Origin: an uncultured Thermomicrobiaceae bacterium
GTDB lineage: Bacteria; Chloroflexota; Chloroflexia; Thermomicrobiales; Thermomicrobiaceae
Reading direction: 5' to 3'
Assembly (NCBI GenBank): GCA_938082375.1
Contig: CALKCJ010000002.1
Coordinates: forward strand, 40,075-104,074
Length of the DNA: 64,000 nucleotides
Under the pieces are notes generated by a model that was not told the origin of the DNA, made no database searches, and was given only the letters and a program-made list of their open reading frames with translations. Below are positions 41,106 to 49,237 of this stretch, in pieces; the first letter of the stretch is position 1, and each line of letters begins with the position of its first letter. Position numbers and translations under genes: made by a program.

Positions 41106-42325
41106 GCTCGCGAGCGAAGAGGCCCACCGTCTCGATCAGCACGGCGCTGCCGTGCGAACTCCCGGGCGGCCGCGATGCGCTCGGCGATGGAGGGGTGGCT
41201 ATCGAAGAGCCAGTGCTCCAGCCACGGCGGATCGGGGTGGTGCAGGTTCTGCTCCGCTAGGCGCCGCATCGCCCGGATGAAGGCGTCGGCATCGCCGGTC
41301 AGCTCCAGCGCGAAGCGGTCGGCCTGGCGCTCGATGCGGCGAGAAAACGCGTTCGCGGCCGGCGCGAGGGCCGTGCCAGCCAGTGCGCCGAGCCAGGTGA
41401 TCAACGGGAGCGCGGCCGGCTGGTCGAGCCGCTCAAGCCCCAGCCGCCCACCGAAGCTGCGCAGCATACGCTCGGCGAGCCGCTGCACCAGCCAGGTCGT
41501 GAGGGTGACCTGGGCAGTCGAGACGAGGATCAGGCGCCAGAGGTCACGGTGGACCTGGTGACCCAGCTCGTGGGCCAGGATGACCGCGATCTCGTCCGGC
41601 GCGAACTCGTCGAGCAGCGTGTCACCCAGCACGATGCGCCGGGTACGACCCAGGCCGGCGAAAAAGGCGTTGGCCTTGCGCGTCCTCCGGCTGAGGTCGG
41701 CCACCTGGATCTCACTTACCTCGATGCCGGCCGCCGCCGCCTGCTCGCGCAGGCGGGCAGCCAGCGCGTCGTCTCCCAGCGGCCGGTAACGGTTGAACCG
41801 GGGCGCGATGACGACAGGGAAGAGGAAGCTGAAGAGCGCCGCCAGCGGCGCAGTCGCCAGGCTGAGCGCCAGCCACCAGCGGCGAGGCCAGCGCCGGATG
41901 GCCGCCAGCACGCCCTGCCCGACGAGCACCTCGACCGGCAGCGCGAGCAGGAGGGCCTTGAGCTGGTCGGCCAGCCAGGGAAGCGTACGCTGCGTGCTCA
42001 GGCCGTAGCGACGCTCGAGAACCAGGTCGCGCCAGGCGCGCGACGGCAACCCGAGCAGCCAGGCGCCGGCCGCGTACGAGACCACGGCGCTCACGTCGGC
42101 GAGTGGCCTCGTCGGTAGCCGGCGGGCGATCCGCTCCTGGGCGGCGACCGGCAGGCGCAGCATGAGCACCAATCCGCTTACGGCCACACCGGTCGCGAGG
42201 TCGGCCACTAGCCAGCGCAGCCGGTCACGGCGGTAGCGCCGCGCTCGAGACAGCCACGCCGGATCGTCGAGCCACGGAGTCACCGGTCTGACGTTGCTAT
42301 TCGCCGGTCGGGCCTGCCCGGACAT
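41102..42325 (-). CDS. M48 family metallopeptidase (Ste24-like)
   Basis: A 407-residue integral membrane zinc peptidase. Several hydrophobic segments precede the catalytic part, near residues 40-60, 80-98, 120-140 and 160-180. The zinc motif is AVILAHELGHQVHRD (H-E-x-x-H) near residue 272-276, and the third ligand Glu lies in RRIERQADRFALELTG near residue 353. The layout fits CAAX-protease Ste24/HtpX-like enzymes involved in membrane protein quality control. ATG 42325 has GGGAG seven or more bases upstream; the frame continues upstream only as antisense of the P1-type gene. Confidence 0.87.
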   Translation of the reverse strand: MSGQARPANSNVRPVTPWLDDPAWLSRARRYRRDRLRWLVADLATGVAVSGLVLMLRLPVAAQERIARRLPTRPLADVSAVVSYAAGAWLLGLPSRAWRDLVLERRYGLSTQRTLPWLADQLKALLLALPVEVLVGQGVLAAIRRWPRRWWLALSLATAPLAALFSFLFPVVIAPRFNRYRPLGDDALAARLREQAAAAGIEVSEIQVADLSRRTRKANAFFAGLGRTRRIVLGDTLLDEFAPDEIAVILAHELGHQVHRDLWRLILVSTAQVTLTTWLVQRLAERMLRSFGGRLGLERLDQPAALPLITWLGALAGTALAPAANAFSRRIERQADRFALELTGDADAFIRAMRRLAEQNLHHPDPPWLEHWLFDSHPSIAERIAAAREFARQRRADRDGGPLRSRA

Positions 42326-42387
42326 CTCCACTCTCCCTTTTACCGGTGACCAAGGCTCAGTGCCTGGATTATCTCTCATGGAGGGCC

Positions 42388-42396
42388 TGCTATGCT
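42388..42396 (+). promoter_or_regulatory. Extended -10 box of the P1-type peptidase gene
   Basis: TGCTATGCT fits TG-N-TATAAT at four of six core positions. Predicted start near 42403, 35 bases before ATG 42438. Confidence 0.4.
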
Positions 42397-42437
42397 GAGC
42401 GGGTGTCAGGCGCGAGCGAGGGGACAGGGGGCGAAGC

Positions 42438-43553
42438 ATGAGCGGAGAGGCGAGTCGACGCCCGCGGGCGCGCGAGGCCGGGCTGGTGCTCGGCGCGTTG
42501 CCGGTGGGGCCGCTGAACGCCATCACCGATGTGCCGGACGTACGGGTCGGGCACGTCACGCTGGTGGAAGGCGAGGGGCCGCTGGTACCTGGCCGGGGGC
42601 CGATCCGCACAGGGGTCACGGCGATCCTGCCGCATGGCGGTAACCTGTTCCGCGAGAAGGTGCCCGGCGCGCTGTTCGTGCTCAACGGGTTCGGCAAGCC
42701 GACGGGAGTCGCCCAGCTCGACGAGCTCGGCGTCGTCGAGACGCCGATCGCGCTCACCAGCACGCTCTGTGTGCCGCGCGTGGCCGACGGGCTGCTGGAG
42801 CACGCCATCCAGACCAACCCGGATATCGGTATTACGACCAGCACGGTCAATCCACTGGTGTTCGAATGCTCAGACGCCTGGCTCAACGACATGCAAGGCC
42901 GTCACGCGCGGGCCGAGCACGCCTTGGAGGCGATCCGGCGGGCGAGCTCCGGCCTGCTGGAGGAGGGGAACGCTGGGGCCGGCACCGGGATGATGCTTTT
43001 CGGTTTCAAGGGCGGGATCGGCACCGCCTCGCGCCGGCTGCCGACAGAATTCGGCGGCTACACTGTGGGCGCCCTGGTGCTCGGCAACTTCGGGCGGCGC
43101 GAACAGCTCACTATCGCCGGGGTACCGGTCGGTCGGCTGCTGCGCGACTGGCCACCTAGTCCGGAAGTGGAGCGCGGCTCGGTCATCGTCGTACTGGCGA
43201 CCGATGCCCCGCTGCTCGACCGGGCGCTGCGCCGGCTGGCCCGCCGCGGCGCACTCGGGCTGGCCCGCACCGGCTCCATCGCCGGGCACGGTAGTGGCGA
43301 CTTCGTGCTCGCCTTCTCGAACGCGATCCGGATCCCGCACGAGCCAGCTGAGCCAGTGCTCCAGCTCCCGCACCTCGTCGAGCGCGGCCGGCTGATCGAT
43401 GCGCTCTTCCAGGCCGCGGTGGAGGCGACCGAGGAAGCTGTAGTCAACGCGTTGTTCCGGGCCGAGACGATGACCGGGCGCGACGGCCATACGGCGCACG
43501 CGCTGCCGCTGGACGAGACGCTGGAACTGCTGCGCCGGGCCAGGCGGCTTTAG
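42438..43553 (+). CDS. P1 family peptidase (DmpA/BapA-like)
   Basis: A 371-residue Ntn-type peptidase that cuts itself to become active. The early block NAITDVPDVRVGHVTLVEGE, GVTAILPHGGNLF, VLNGFGKPTGVAQLDELG and GNAGAGTGM are family hallmarks. The self-cleavage site is GS in ARTGSIAGHGSGDFVLAFSNA (about residues 278-279); the Ser becomes the nucleophile of the small subunit. Relatives are aminopeptidases that accept D-amino acids or beta-peptides. No signal peptide is seen, so it is cytoplasmic. It converges on otsA with a four-base gap. Confidence 0.88.
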   Translation: MSGEASRRPRAREAGLVLGALPVGPLNAITDVPDVRVGHVTLVEGEGPLVPGRGPIRTGVTAILPHGGNLFREKVPGALFVLNGFGKPTGVAQLDELGVVETPIALTSTLCVPRVADGLLEHAIQTNPDIGITTSTVNPLVFECSDAWLNDMQGRHARAEHALEAIRRASSGLLEEGNAGAGTGMMLFGFKGGIGTASRRLPTEFGGYTVGALVLGNFGRREQLTIAGVPVGRLLRDWPPSPEVERGSVIVVLATDAPLLDRALRRLARRGALGLARTGSIAGHGSGDFVLAFSNAIRIPHEPAEPVLQLPHLVERGRLIDALFQAAVEATEEAVVNALFRAETMTGRDGHTAHALPLDETLELLRRARRL

Positions 43554-43557
43554 CGCG

Positions 43558-45132
43558 TCAGCGCGCGTGGCGCTCAGCTCGCAGCTCGGCCAGATCGCTG
43601 AGCTGCTCGGCGATCCAGCGACGCAGGTCGTGCTCGAGCACCAGCTCGCGGAGCTGCCGCGCGCGCAGCGCCCGCTCGCTGTCAGGCATGGTCAGACCCT
43701 CGTAGAGCGCCTGGGCTGTCCCCTCGATATCGGTTGGGGAAACGGTCAGCGCCCACTGGCCCAGTTCCTGATAAGCGCCAGCGCCCTCCGAGAGGACGAT
43801 CACGCCGTTGCGCTGGTTGAGCAGCGCCCCTTCCTTGGCCACCAGGTTCATGCCGTCGAAGATGGCGTTCACCAGCAGTACGTCGTAGTGCTTCATCGCC
43901 GCCAGCGCCCGTGGGTAGTCGTCGCCGATGAAGAGGTGCACCGGTTGCCAGTTGATACCCTGGTGCTCAGCGACGTTGGCGTACTTCGCATTGATCCGGC
44001 CCACCACGGCGTTGATGTCGTCCAGGTAGTCGATGTACTCGGCGACTTCGAGCCGGGAGGGAACTAAGAAAGCGAGGAAGTTGACCCGCCCGAGCAGTTC
44101 AGGGTGTACCTCCAGCAGGCGGTCGTAGGCGAGGAAGCCGCGCACCACGTTCTTGCTCGGCTCGGCTCGGTCGACCCGGATGATGGTGTACTCGTTGAGG
44201 AAGCTGCGCAGGTGCTCCTCGTGGCGCTTCGCGTCCTCACTCGCGGCGACATCGAGCACGTGCGCCGGGTCGATCGAGATCGGGTAGACCCGCACGCGCG
44301 TGACGCGTCCATGGTGACAGATCTCGCGCTGGCGACGGTCGATTTCGACGTCGTCGAGGTTCGCCTCCACGGTATTGATGAAGCTGCGGGCATGGCGCGG
44401 AGTCTGGAAGCCGACAATATCGTTGGCCAGTAGGCTGCGGCAGATCGCCTCGCGCATGGCGCGCGGGACCAGCCGCCAGTAGTCCTGGTCGGGCCAGGGG
44501 ATGTGGACGAACTGCTGCAGCGTGATCTCTGGCCGCAGCTCCCGCAGGACGCCGGGGGCGAGGTACAGGTGGTAGTCCTGCAACATGACCAGCGGCTCGC
44601 GCTGCGCCGCGGCGGCAGCGGCGAGGATCTCCTCAGCGAACAAGCGGTTGACGGTCACGTAGCCGTAGTGCCAGGCGTGCCAGGTGAAGTGGTCGATGTC
44701 GGGTGCCCTCGGTGTGTCCCACAGGTAGTGCTGGAGAAACCAGAGGAGCGGGTTCGCGATCCGGTTGTAGTACCCGTAATACGCCTCGGGGTCGGGCAGC
44801 ACGAAGCGCAAGCGGAAATCGCCCTCGGGCGGCGTAATCACCGTCTCCCCGGCCTCGCGCGCCATCTCGGCACGTAGGCGATCGCCTTCGGTCATGGCGC
44901 AGGCGACCCAGACCGCTTCAGTGTAGCGACTCGCCGCGCTCATCGCAGTCACGACTCCGCCAGTGCCTCGCTTTGTGAAAAACGTGCCGTCCGGCGCGAG
45001 GTGGAACTCGAGCGGCCCTCGGTTTGAGGCGATGATCAGCGTGGTACGGTCGAGCAGTTCTCGGACATGCTCGGGCAGGTCGCGGTCGTCGAACCAGATG
45101 GGCTTTCCGGACAACAGGCTCGAACCTTGCAC
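43558..45132 (-). CDS. otsA: Trehalose-6-phosphate synthase, GT20 family
   Basis: A 524-residue GT-B enzyme joining UDP- or GDP-glucose to glucose 6-phosphate. Recognised parts are IIASNRGPLEFH, KRGTGGVVTAM, the LQDYHLYLAPGVLRE block, FVHIPWPDQDYWRLV, the donor-binding RVDRAEPSKNVVRGFLAYDR (Arg and Lys of the family), FLVPSRLEVAEY and DGMNLVAKEGALL. Related GT20 enzymes make glucosylglycerol phosphate, so the acceptor is likely but not certain. GTG 45132 was chosen because GGAGG lies five bases before it; a TTG four codons upstream would sit on that site. No otsB phosphatase gene is in the window. Trehalose is a thermal and osmotic protectant. Confidence 0.85.
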   Translation of the reverse strand: MQGSSLLSGKPIWFDDRDLPEHVRELLDRTTLIIASNRGPLEFHLAPDGTFFTKRGTGGVVTAMSAASRYTEAVWVACAMTEGDRLRAEMAREAGETVITPPEGDFRLRFVLPDPEAYYGYYNRIANPLLWFLQHYLWDTPRAPDIDHFTWHAWHYGYVTVNRLFAEEILAAAAAAQREPLVMLQDYHLYLAPGVLRELRPEITLQQFVHIPWPDQDYWRLVPRAMREAICRSLLANDIVGFQTPRHARSFINTVEANLDDVEIDRRQREICHHGRVTRVRVYPISIDPAHVLDVAASEDAKRHEEHLRSFLNEYTIIRVDRAEPSKNVVRGFLAYDRLLEVHPELLGRVNFLAFLVPSRLEVAEYIDYLDDINAVVGRINAKYANVAEHQGINWQPVHLFIGDDYPRALAAMKHYDVLLVNAIFDGMNLVAKEGALLNQRNGVIVLSEGAGAYQELGQWALTVSPTDIEGTAQALYEGLTMPDSERALRARQLRELVLEHDLRRWIAEQLSDLAELRAERHAR

Positions 45133-45450
45133 GCCGTCCTCCAATCGTCGGTATCACGCCCTCTCGGTCCTGAGACCAGCCTGTGGGCACCAACTGTGCC
45201 CGTGCTCGGCAGCTCGTGGGTGACTGGTGAAGCTCTCGCTCCCCGAGCCGCTGGCGCTGCGCGCTTCGCGCCTGCCTCAGAACTCAGGACTCTAGACAGC
45301 GACCAAACCCTGTGCTGTCCCGGCGGCAGGGCCGCCACCCTCGGGCTCAGCGTCATCGTACCACAGGTTCCATCTCTTCCTGCGCCCGTGCCCACTGCGT
45401 GACGATCGTTGACCGCTGCGGACGTACGCCGTATACTTCGCTTGAAGCAG
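45133..45450. other. Divergent intergenic region, otsA to zinc-ribbon gene
   Basis: In 318 bases the only strong signal I see is the zinc-ribbon promoter at 45409-45437. No convincing otsA promoter box or hairpin is visible. Confidence 0.45.
45409..45437 (+). promoter_or_regulatory. Consensus-like promoter of the zinc-ribbon gene
   Basis: TTGACC (45409-45414) and TATACT (45432-45437) are exactly 17 bases apart, five of six matches each. The start site would be near 45444, only about seven bases before ATG 45451, so the mRNA would be nearly leaderless. This also rules out a TTG start at 45409 for the gene. Confidence 0.65.
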
Positions 45451-45780
45451 ATGACCCAGCGGGATCGCACCAGCACCCAGGAGTCGCCATCCGTGGTCGG
45501 GGATCCGCCTCGCCAGTGCCCGGTCTGTGGCAGCACGGCGGTCGCCCTCATCCGGAGAGGGTTCACCGGCCCGACCGACGAACGTGACCAGTATGTTCGC
45601 TGTCGGCAGTGCGGGCGCGTGACCTACGAGATCCTCTGTCGCTCGGCACGCGAGGTGCGGGCACAAGGACTTGCCCCCGGCCAGACGATGACGGTCGCCG
45701 GCCAGCGCTACGTCGTCCGGCAACTGCTGCGGGCCGGGCCGAACGAGTACCTCGTCTACGTACGGCTACAGACGCCGTAA
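45451..45780 (+). CDS. Small zinc-ribbon protein
   Basis: A 109-residue protein with two CxxC knuckles, CPVCGS near residue 23 and CRQCGR near residue 52, which together make a zinc ribbon. The C-terminal half is a small beta-rich segment (GQTMTVAGQRYVVRQLLRAG, NEYLVYVRL). I do not recognise a family. Zinc ribbons of this size bind nucleic acid or other proteins. The start is fixed by the promoter just upstream, so the predicted mRNA has no room for a normal ribosome site. Confidence 0.65.
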   Translation: MTQRDRTSTQESPSVVGDPPRQCPVCGSTAVALIRRGFTGPTDERDQYVRCRQCGRVTYEILCRSAREVRAQGLAPGQTMTVAGQRYVVRQLLRAGPNEYLVYVRLQTP

Positions 45781-45851
45781 ACGAGGGCAGCGCGGGGGCT
45801 CCTCACGCCCTGCTGCTGGCCGCGACCGGCCGGCTCACCGCTCCTCTTGCA

Positions 45852-45923
45852 CCACAGCCCTCACCCCACCTTCGGCACCCCTCGCCCGCGGCGCGGGAGC
45901 GGGGCTGGGGGCAAGGGCCTGTG
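45852..45923. repeat. REP-like palindrome
   Basis: Outer arms CCACAGCCCTCACCCC and GGGGGCAAGGGCCTGTGG pair with a few mismatches, and an inner CTCGCCCGCG/GCGCGGGAG stem sits between. It resembles the triple repeat near 39.7 kb, as an isolated diverged copy. It lies just after the zinc-ribbon gene and might also stop its transcript. Confidence 0.6.
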
Positions 45924-46016
45924 GAGATTCGTCTAAGGCCCTGCGCTCGGCGGAGACGGACGAGTGAGACGGCGGGCGAGAAGGCCAGCATCATCGGCCC
46001 CAAGGTGGCATAGTAG

Positions 46017-46046
46017 TTGACACCCTCTCACGACGGCGCGTAGGCT
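46017..46046 (+). promoter_or_regulatory. Promoter of the MFS transporter gene
   Basis: TTGACA (46017-46022), a perfect -35, and TAGGCT (46041-46046) are 18 bases apart. The start site near 46053 leaves a 36-base leader that includes GAGGAGG before ATG 46089. Confidence 0.55.
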
Positions 46047-46088
46047 ACAGGGAGGCCCCGGCCCGCCGGGGATCGAGGAGGCTTCGCC

Positions 46089-47357
46089 ATGGCCGCCACG
46101 GAGCAACAACCCGACTCTCGTCCTCCGCGCGCCGTATGGATGCAGTGGGCCATTCTGGCGGTCGCTACGTCGGTGCTGGCGATCGCCGCTGGTGGTCGCT
46201 TCCTGGTCGGTCTCGTCTTCGACGAGATGCAACAGCACTTCCACGTGAGCCACGGCGGGCTCGGCTCGGTCGTCTCGGTCAGCGTCCTGATGGTCGGGCT
46301 GGGGCAACCCCTGGTCGGCTGGCTGGTCGATCGCTTCTCGGCGCGCGTGGTCGGGGCTGGGGGACTGCTCCTGCTGGGCACGGGGCTGATCGTCGTCAGC
46401 CAGGCAGGGAGCGGGCTGGGGTTGGTGCTCGGCTACGGCGTGCTGACCGGCCTGGGGCTGGCGACCCTGACCCCGACGGTGATGACCCCAGTGGTGGCCG
46501 CCTGGTTCGAGCGACGGCGGACGACGGCGCTCTCGGTCATCAGCACTGCGAATCCGCTGGGCCAGTCGCTGGTCGTGCCGGTGCTGGCACTGCTGGTGAC
46601 GGCAACCGGCTGGCAGGACGGATACTTCCTGCTCGGGCTGCTGGTCGCGACGGTCGGGGCGCCGCTGATCTTCGTCCTGCTGCGCGAGCAGCAGCGCGTC
46701 TCCACGACGGCGGAGCACTTCACCGGCTGTGGCACACGTCAGGCGGTTTGCAGCCGGGCCTGGTGGCAGCTCGCGCTGGGCTTCTTCGTCTGCGGCTTCA
46801 CGATGTCCTGGACGATGACGTACTTCGTCGACTACGCGCTCCAGCACGGCCTCGGGCGCGGTCAGGCGGCGGCAGGCCTCTCACTGATGGGCTGGATGAG
46901 CCTGGTGGGCGCGCTCGCCACCGGCTGGTGGCTCGATCGCGTGGGCACGACGCTGCCGCTCTCCGTCGTCTACGCGCTGCGCGGAGCCGGCTTCGGACTG
47001 TTACTTCTGGCCGGGTCGTGGACGCCAGCGATCCTCCTTGCCGTCGCGGTTATCGGCTTTTCCTGGAGTGCGACCACGCCGCTCACCTCGTCGTTGTGCG
47101 TCACCCTGTACGGGCGTCGCAACCTGGGCACGATCTTCGGCCTGCTCTTCGCTGTCATGCCAATCGGCTCGGCGGCCGGCGCGGCGCTCAGCGGCCTGCT
47201 CTACGACCTCACCGCGACGTACCAGCCCTCGCTCGTGCTCAACCTGGCCCTCGGCGTCCTCGCGGCAGCCGTCGTGCTCCCGATCCGCGTGGCCCCACAG
47301 TTCCGACCGAGCGCGACCCCGTCCACCCGGTCGGCTGTCCCGAGACTCGCCGACTGA
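46089..47357 (+). CDS. MFS transporter, monocarboxylate/oxalate-formate type
   Basis: A 422-residue membrane protein with about twelve segments in two halves around a short central loop (REQQRVSTTAEHFTG). Motif A after segment 2 reads GWLVDRFSARVVG and the second-half equivalent is GWWLDRVGTTLPL. The early GGLGSVVSVSVLMVGLGQPL and the WFERRRTTALSVIS loop are usual in the group that carries monocarboxylates and oxalate/formate. The substrate is not set by sequence. It has its own promoter and may share a transcript with the luciferase-like gene 62 bases downstream. Confidence 0.82.
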   Translation: MAATEQQPDSRPPRAVWMQWAILAVATSVLAIAAGGRFLVGLVFDEMQQHFHVSHGGLGSVVSVSVLMVGLGQPLVGWLVDRFSARVVGAGGLLLLGTGLIVVSQAGSGLGLVLGYGVLTGLGLATLTPTVMTPVVAAWFERRRTTALSVISTANPLGQSLVVPVLALLVTATGWQDGYFLLGLLVATVGAPLIFVLLREQQRVSTTAEHFTGCGTRQAVCSRAWWQLALGFFVCGFTMSWTMTYFVDYALQHGLGRGQAAAGLSLMGWMSLVGALATGWWLDRVGTTLPLSVVYALRGAGFGLLLLAGSWTPAILLAVAVIGFSWSATTPLTSSLCVTLYGRRNLGTIFGLLFAVMPIGSAAGAALSGLLYDLTATYQPSLVLNLALGVLAAAVVLPIRVAPQFRPSATPSTRSAVPRLAD

Positions 47358-47419
47358 CTCCTCCTCGCTCGTGCTCGCCGGATGAGGCGGGCTCGCACCA
47401 TACCGGGAGGAAAGACGTG

Positions 47420-48334
47420 ATGAGCGCCGCGCCTCCGTTACTCCTCGGCCTGAACGTCCACCCCGGCGTAACCGACCTGGAGACGGCCCTGCGACTCGCC
47501 CAGCTCGCCGAGGCGCACGAGATCGACCTGCTGACAATCCAGGATCACCCCTACATCGCTGATTTCTTCGACACCTGGGCGCTGCTGGCCTTCCTGGCTG
47601 CGCGAACCACACGTGTCCACCTCGGCACCAACGTCTCCCCTCTCCCCTTGAGGCCACCGGCGATGCTGGCGAAGCTGGCGGCGTCGCTCGACCTCATGAG
47701 CGGCGGGCGGGTCGAGCTCGGCATCGGAGCCGGCGCGTTCCCACAGGGCATCCGCGCGATGGGAGGTTCGATGCCGGAAGAGCCCGCCGAGCGCGTGCGC
47801 ATGTTCGAAGAGGCGATCACGCTAATCCACACGCTGTGGGAGAGCGAGCGAGCGGTGACCTGGACAGGCCGCTACTTCCAGGTACACGGCCTGCACTTCG
47901 GCCCCCGGCCGGTGCGCCGGCCACGCATTTGGGTCGGAGCGACTCGGCCGCGCATGCTGCGGCTGGCCGGCCGCCTGGCCGACGGCCTGCTCGTCTCGAA
48001 TACCTACGTGCCAGAGCACCAGCTCGCGCAGATCCATGCCGCCGTCGACGCTGGCGCGGCCGAGGCCGCGCGGCCGCCCGAAGCGATCCGGCGCGGCTAT
48101 AACCTGATGGGCGTGCTGAAGCTGGCCGGGCCAGATCCAGTGACGGCCGAGATCCGCCCGGGTGCGCCAGTCCTAAGCGCCGAGCAGTGGGCGGCCGAGC
48201 TGGTGCGGCTTTACCGCGAGCGGCGCATCGACACCATGATCTTCTGGCCGCTTGGCCGCCGGCCGCTCGACCAGGCGGCGGTCTTTGCCGCCGAGGTCGT
48301 CCCGGCGGTGCGGGCGGCGCTGGCAGGCAGCTAG
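47420..48334 (+). CDS. LLM-class flavin-dependent oxidoreductase
   Basis: A 304-residue luciferase-like monooxygenase TIM barrel. Typical blocks are LTIQDHPYIADFFDTWALLA near residues 38-57, RVHLGTNVSPLPLRPPAMLA, LDLMSGGRVELGIGAGAF, RVRMFEEAITLIHTLW and RPRIWVGATRPRMLRLAGRL. These match the FMN- or F420-using family; the cofactor and substrate cannot be read from sequence. ATG 47420 follows GGGAGG by nine bases; GTG 47417 directly before it is an equal alternative. It lies downstream of the MFS gene on the same strand. Confidence 0.85.
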   Translation: MSAAPPLLLGLNVHPGVTDLETALRLAQLAEAHEIDLLTIQDHPYIADFFDTWALLAFLAARTTRVHLGTNVSPLPLRPPAMLAKLAASLDLMSGGRVELGIGAGAFPQGIRAMGGSMPEEPAERVRMFEEAITLIHTLWESERAVTWTGRYFQVHGLHFGPRPVRRPRIWVGATRPRMLRLAGRLADGLLVSNTYVPEHQLAQIHAAVDAGAAEAARPPEAIRRGYNLMGVLKLAGPDPVTAEIRPGAPVLSAEQWAAELVRLYRERRIDTMIFWPLGRRPLDQAAVFAAEVVPAVRAALAGS

Positions 48335-48387
48335 AGCGCTGGCACGCCGTTTGCTACGCTGTAGACGACATCTCGCGATGACGGGAG

Positions 48388-49215
48388 ATGAGACGCAGGA
48401 TGGCTCGCCCCGCGCTCCCCGCCCGACTGTCGCTAGCCCGGCCCGCGACGCAGGCAAGCTCCGGACGCCTGTGGGAGGTCGACGCCATGCGCGGAGTTGC
48501 CTTCTGCATGATGGCCCTCTACCACCTCCTGTTCGACCTGCGCTACTTCGCCGGCTGGCCGATCGCGGTCACGAGCGGCTTTTGGGGCGCTTTCGCCGAC
48601 GCGACCGCCGGGCTGTTTCTGCTCCTGGTTGGCGTTTCGTTGACCCTCAGCCGGGCACGCTGGCGCGCGCGCCAGGCCAGCCCATACTGGCCGTATCTGA
48701 TGCGCCGCGGGTTCCGGATTCTGGGCTACGGGTTCCTGGTCACCATCGCCACCTGGCTGGTCGACCCCAACCAGGTCGTCCTCTTCGGCATCCTGCACCT
48801 GATCGGGGTCTCGATCTTGCTGGCCGGGCCGTTTCTGAGCGGCATGCTCTCGAACGTGCTGCTCGGATCCGTCCTGATCGCGCTCGGTGTCTTGATCGAG
48901 GGCGTGGTGTTGCCAGCCAGCTTTCCCTGGCTACTCTGGCTGGGCCTCCCCCCCGCCGGCTTTAGCTCCTTCGACTACCGCCCGCTGCTCCCCTGGTTCG
49001 GCGTGGCCCTCTGGGGCATCGCGCTCGGCAACCTGCTGTATCCCGGCGGCCGGCCGGTCCTGCCGCTGCCCGACTGGTCGGCGCTGCCGCCAGCGCGTCT
49101 GTTGACCTGGATCGGGCGCCATGCGCTGGTGCTCTACCTCGCGCACCAGCCGGTCATGATCACCCTCCTGGTGCTGTTGGGAATCGTCCGGCTCGAGGCG
49201 CTTGGGCTGACGTAG
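48388..49215 (+). CDS. DUF1624 family membrane protein
   Basis: A 275-residue protein with seven or so membrane segments. The start RLWEVDAMRGVAFCMMALYH, with the conserved R near the first segment, matches DUF1624 (the bacterial relatives of heparan-alpha-glucosaminide N-acetyltransferase). Other blocks are DATAGLFLLLVGVSLTLSRA, YLMRRGFRILGYGFLVTI, FGILHLIGVSILLAGPFLS and the last WIGRHALVLYLAHQPVM. Members are thought to be acyltransferases or transport-related; the function here is unknown. An ATG four codons later is an alternative start. Confidence 0.75.
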   Translation: MRRRMARPALPARLSLARPATQASSGRLWEVDAMRGVAFCMMALYHLLFDLRYFAGWPIAVTSGFWGAFADATAGLFLLLVGVSLTLSRARWRARQASPYWPYLMRRGFRILGYGFLVTIATWLVDPNQVVLFGILHLIGVSILLAGPFLSGMLSNVLLGSVLIALGVLIEGVVLPASFPWLLWLGLPPAGFSSFDYRPLLPWFGVALWGIALGNLLYPGGRPVLPLPDWSALPPARLLTWIGRHALVLYLAHQPVMITLLVLLGIVRLEALGLT

Positions 49216-49237
49216 CGGCGCTGCGTCTGCACGACCC

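Larger units (their letters stand above)
45781..46088. other. Intergenic gap with one palindromic element and a promoter
   Basis: These 308 bases hold a REP-like element at 45852-45923 and the MFS gene promoter at 46017-46046. I see no gene. Confidence 0.55.

Noticed and set aside
45409..45450. TTG start for the zinc-ribbon gene
   Set aside because: The TTG is part of the -35 box of a strong promoter, so it cannot be translated from that start site.
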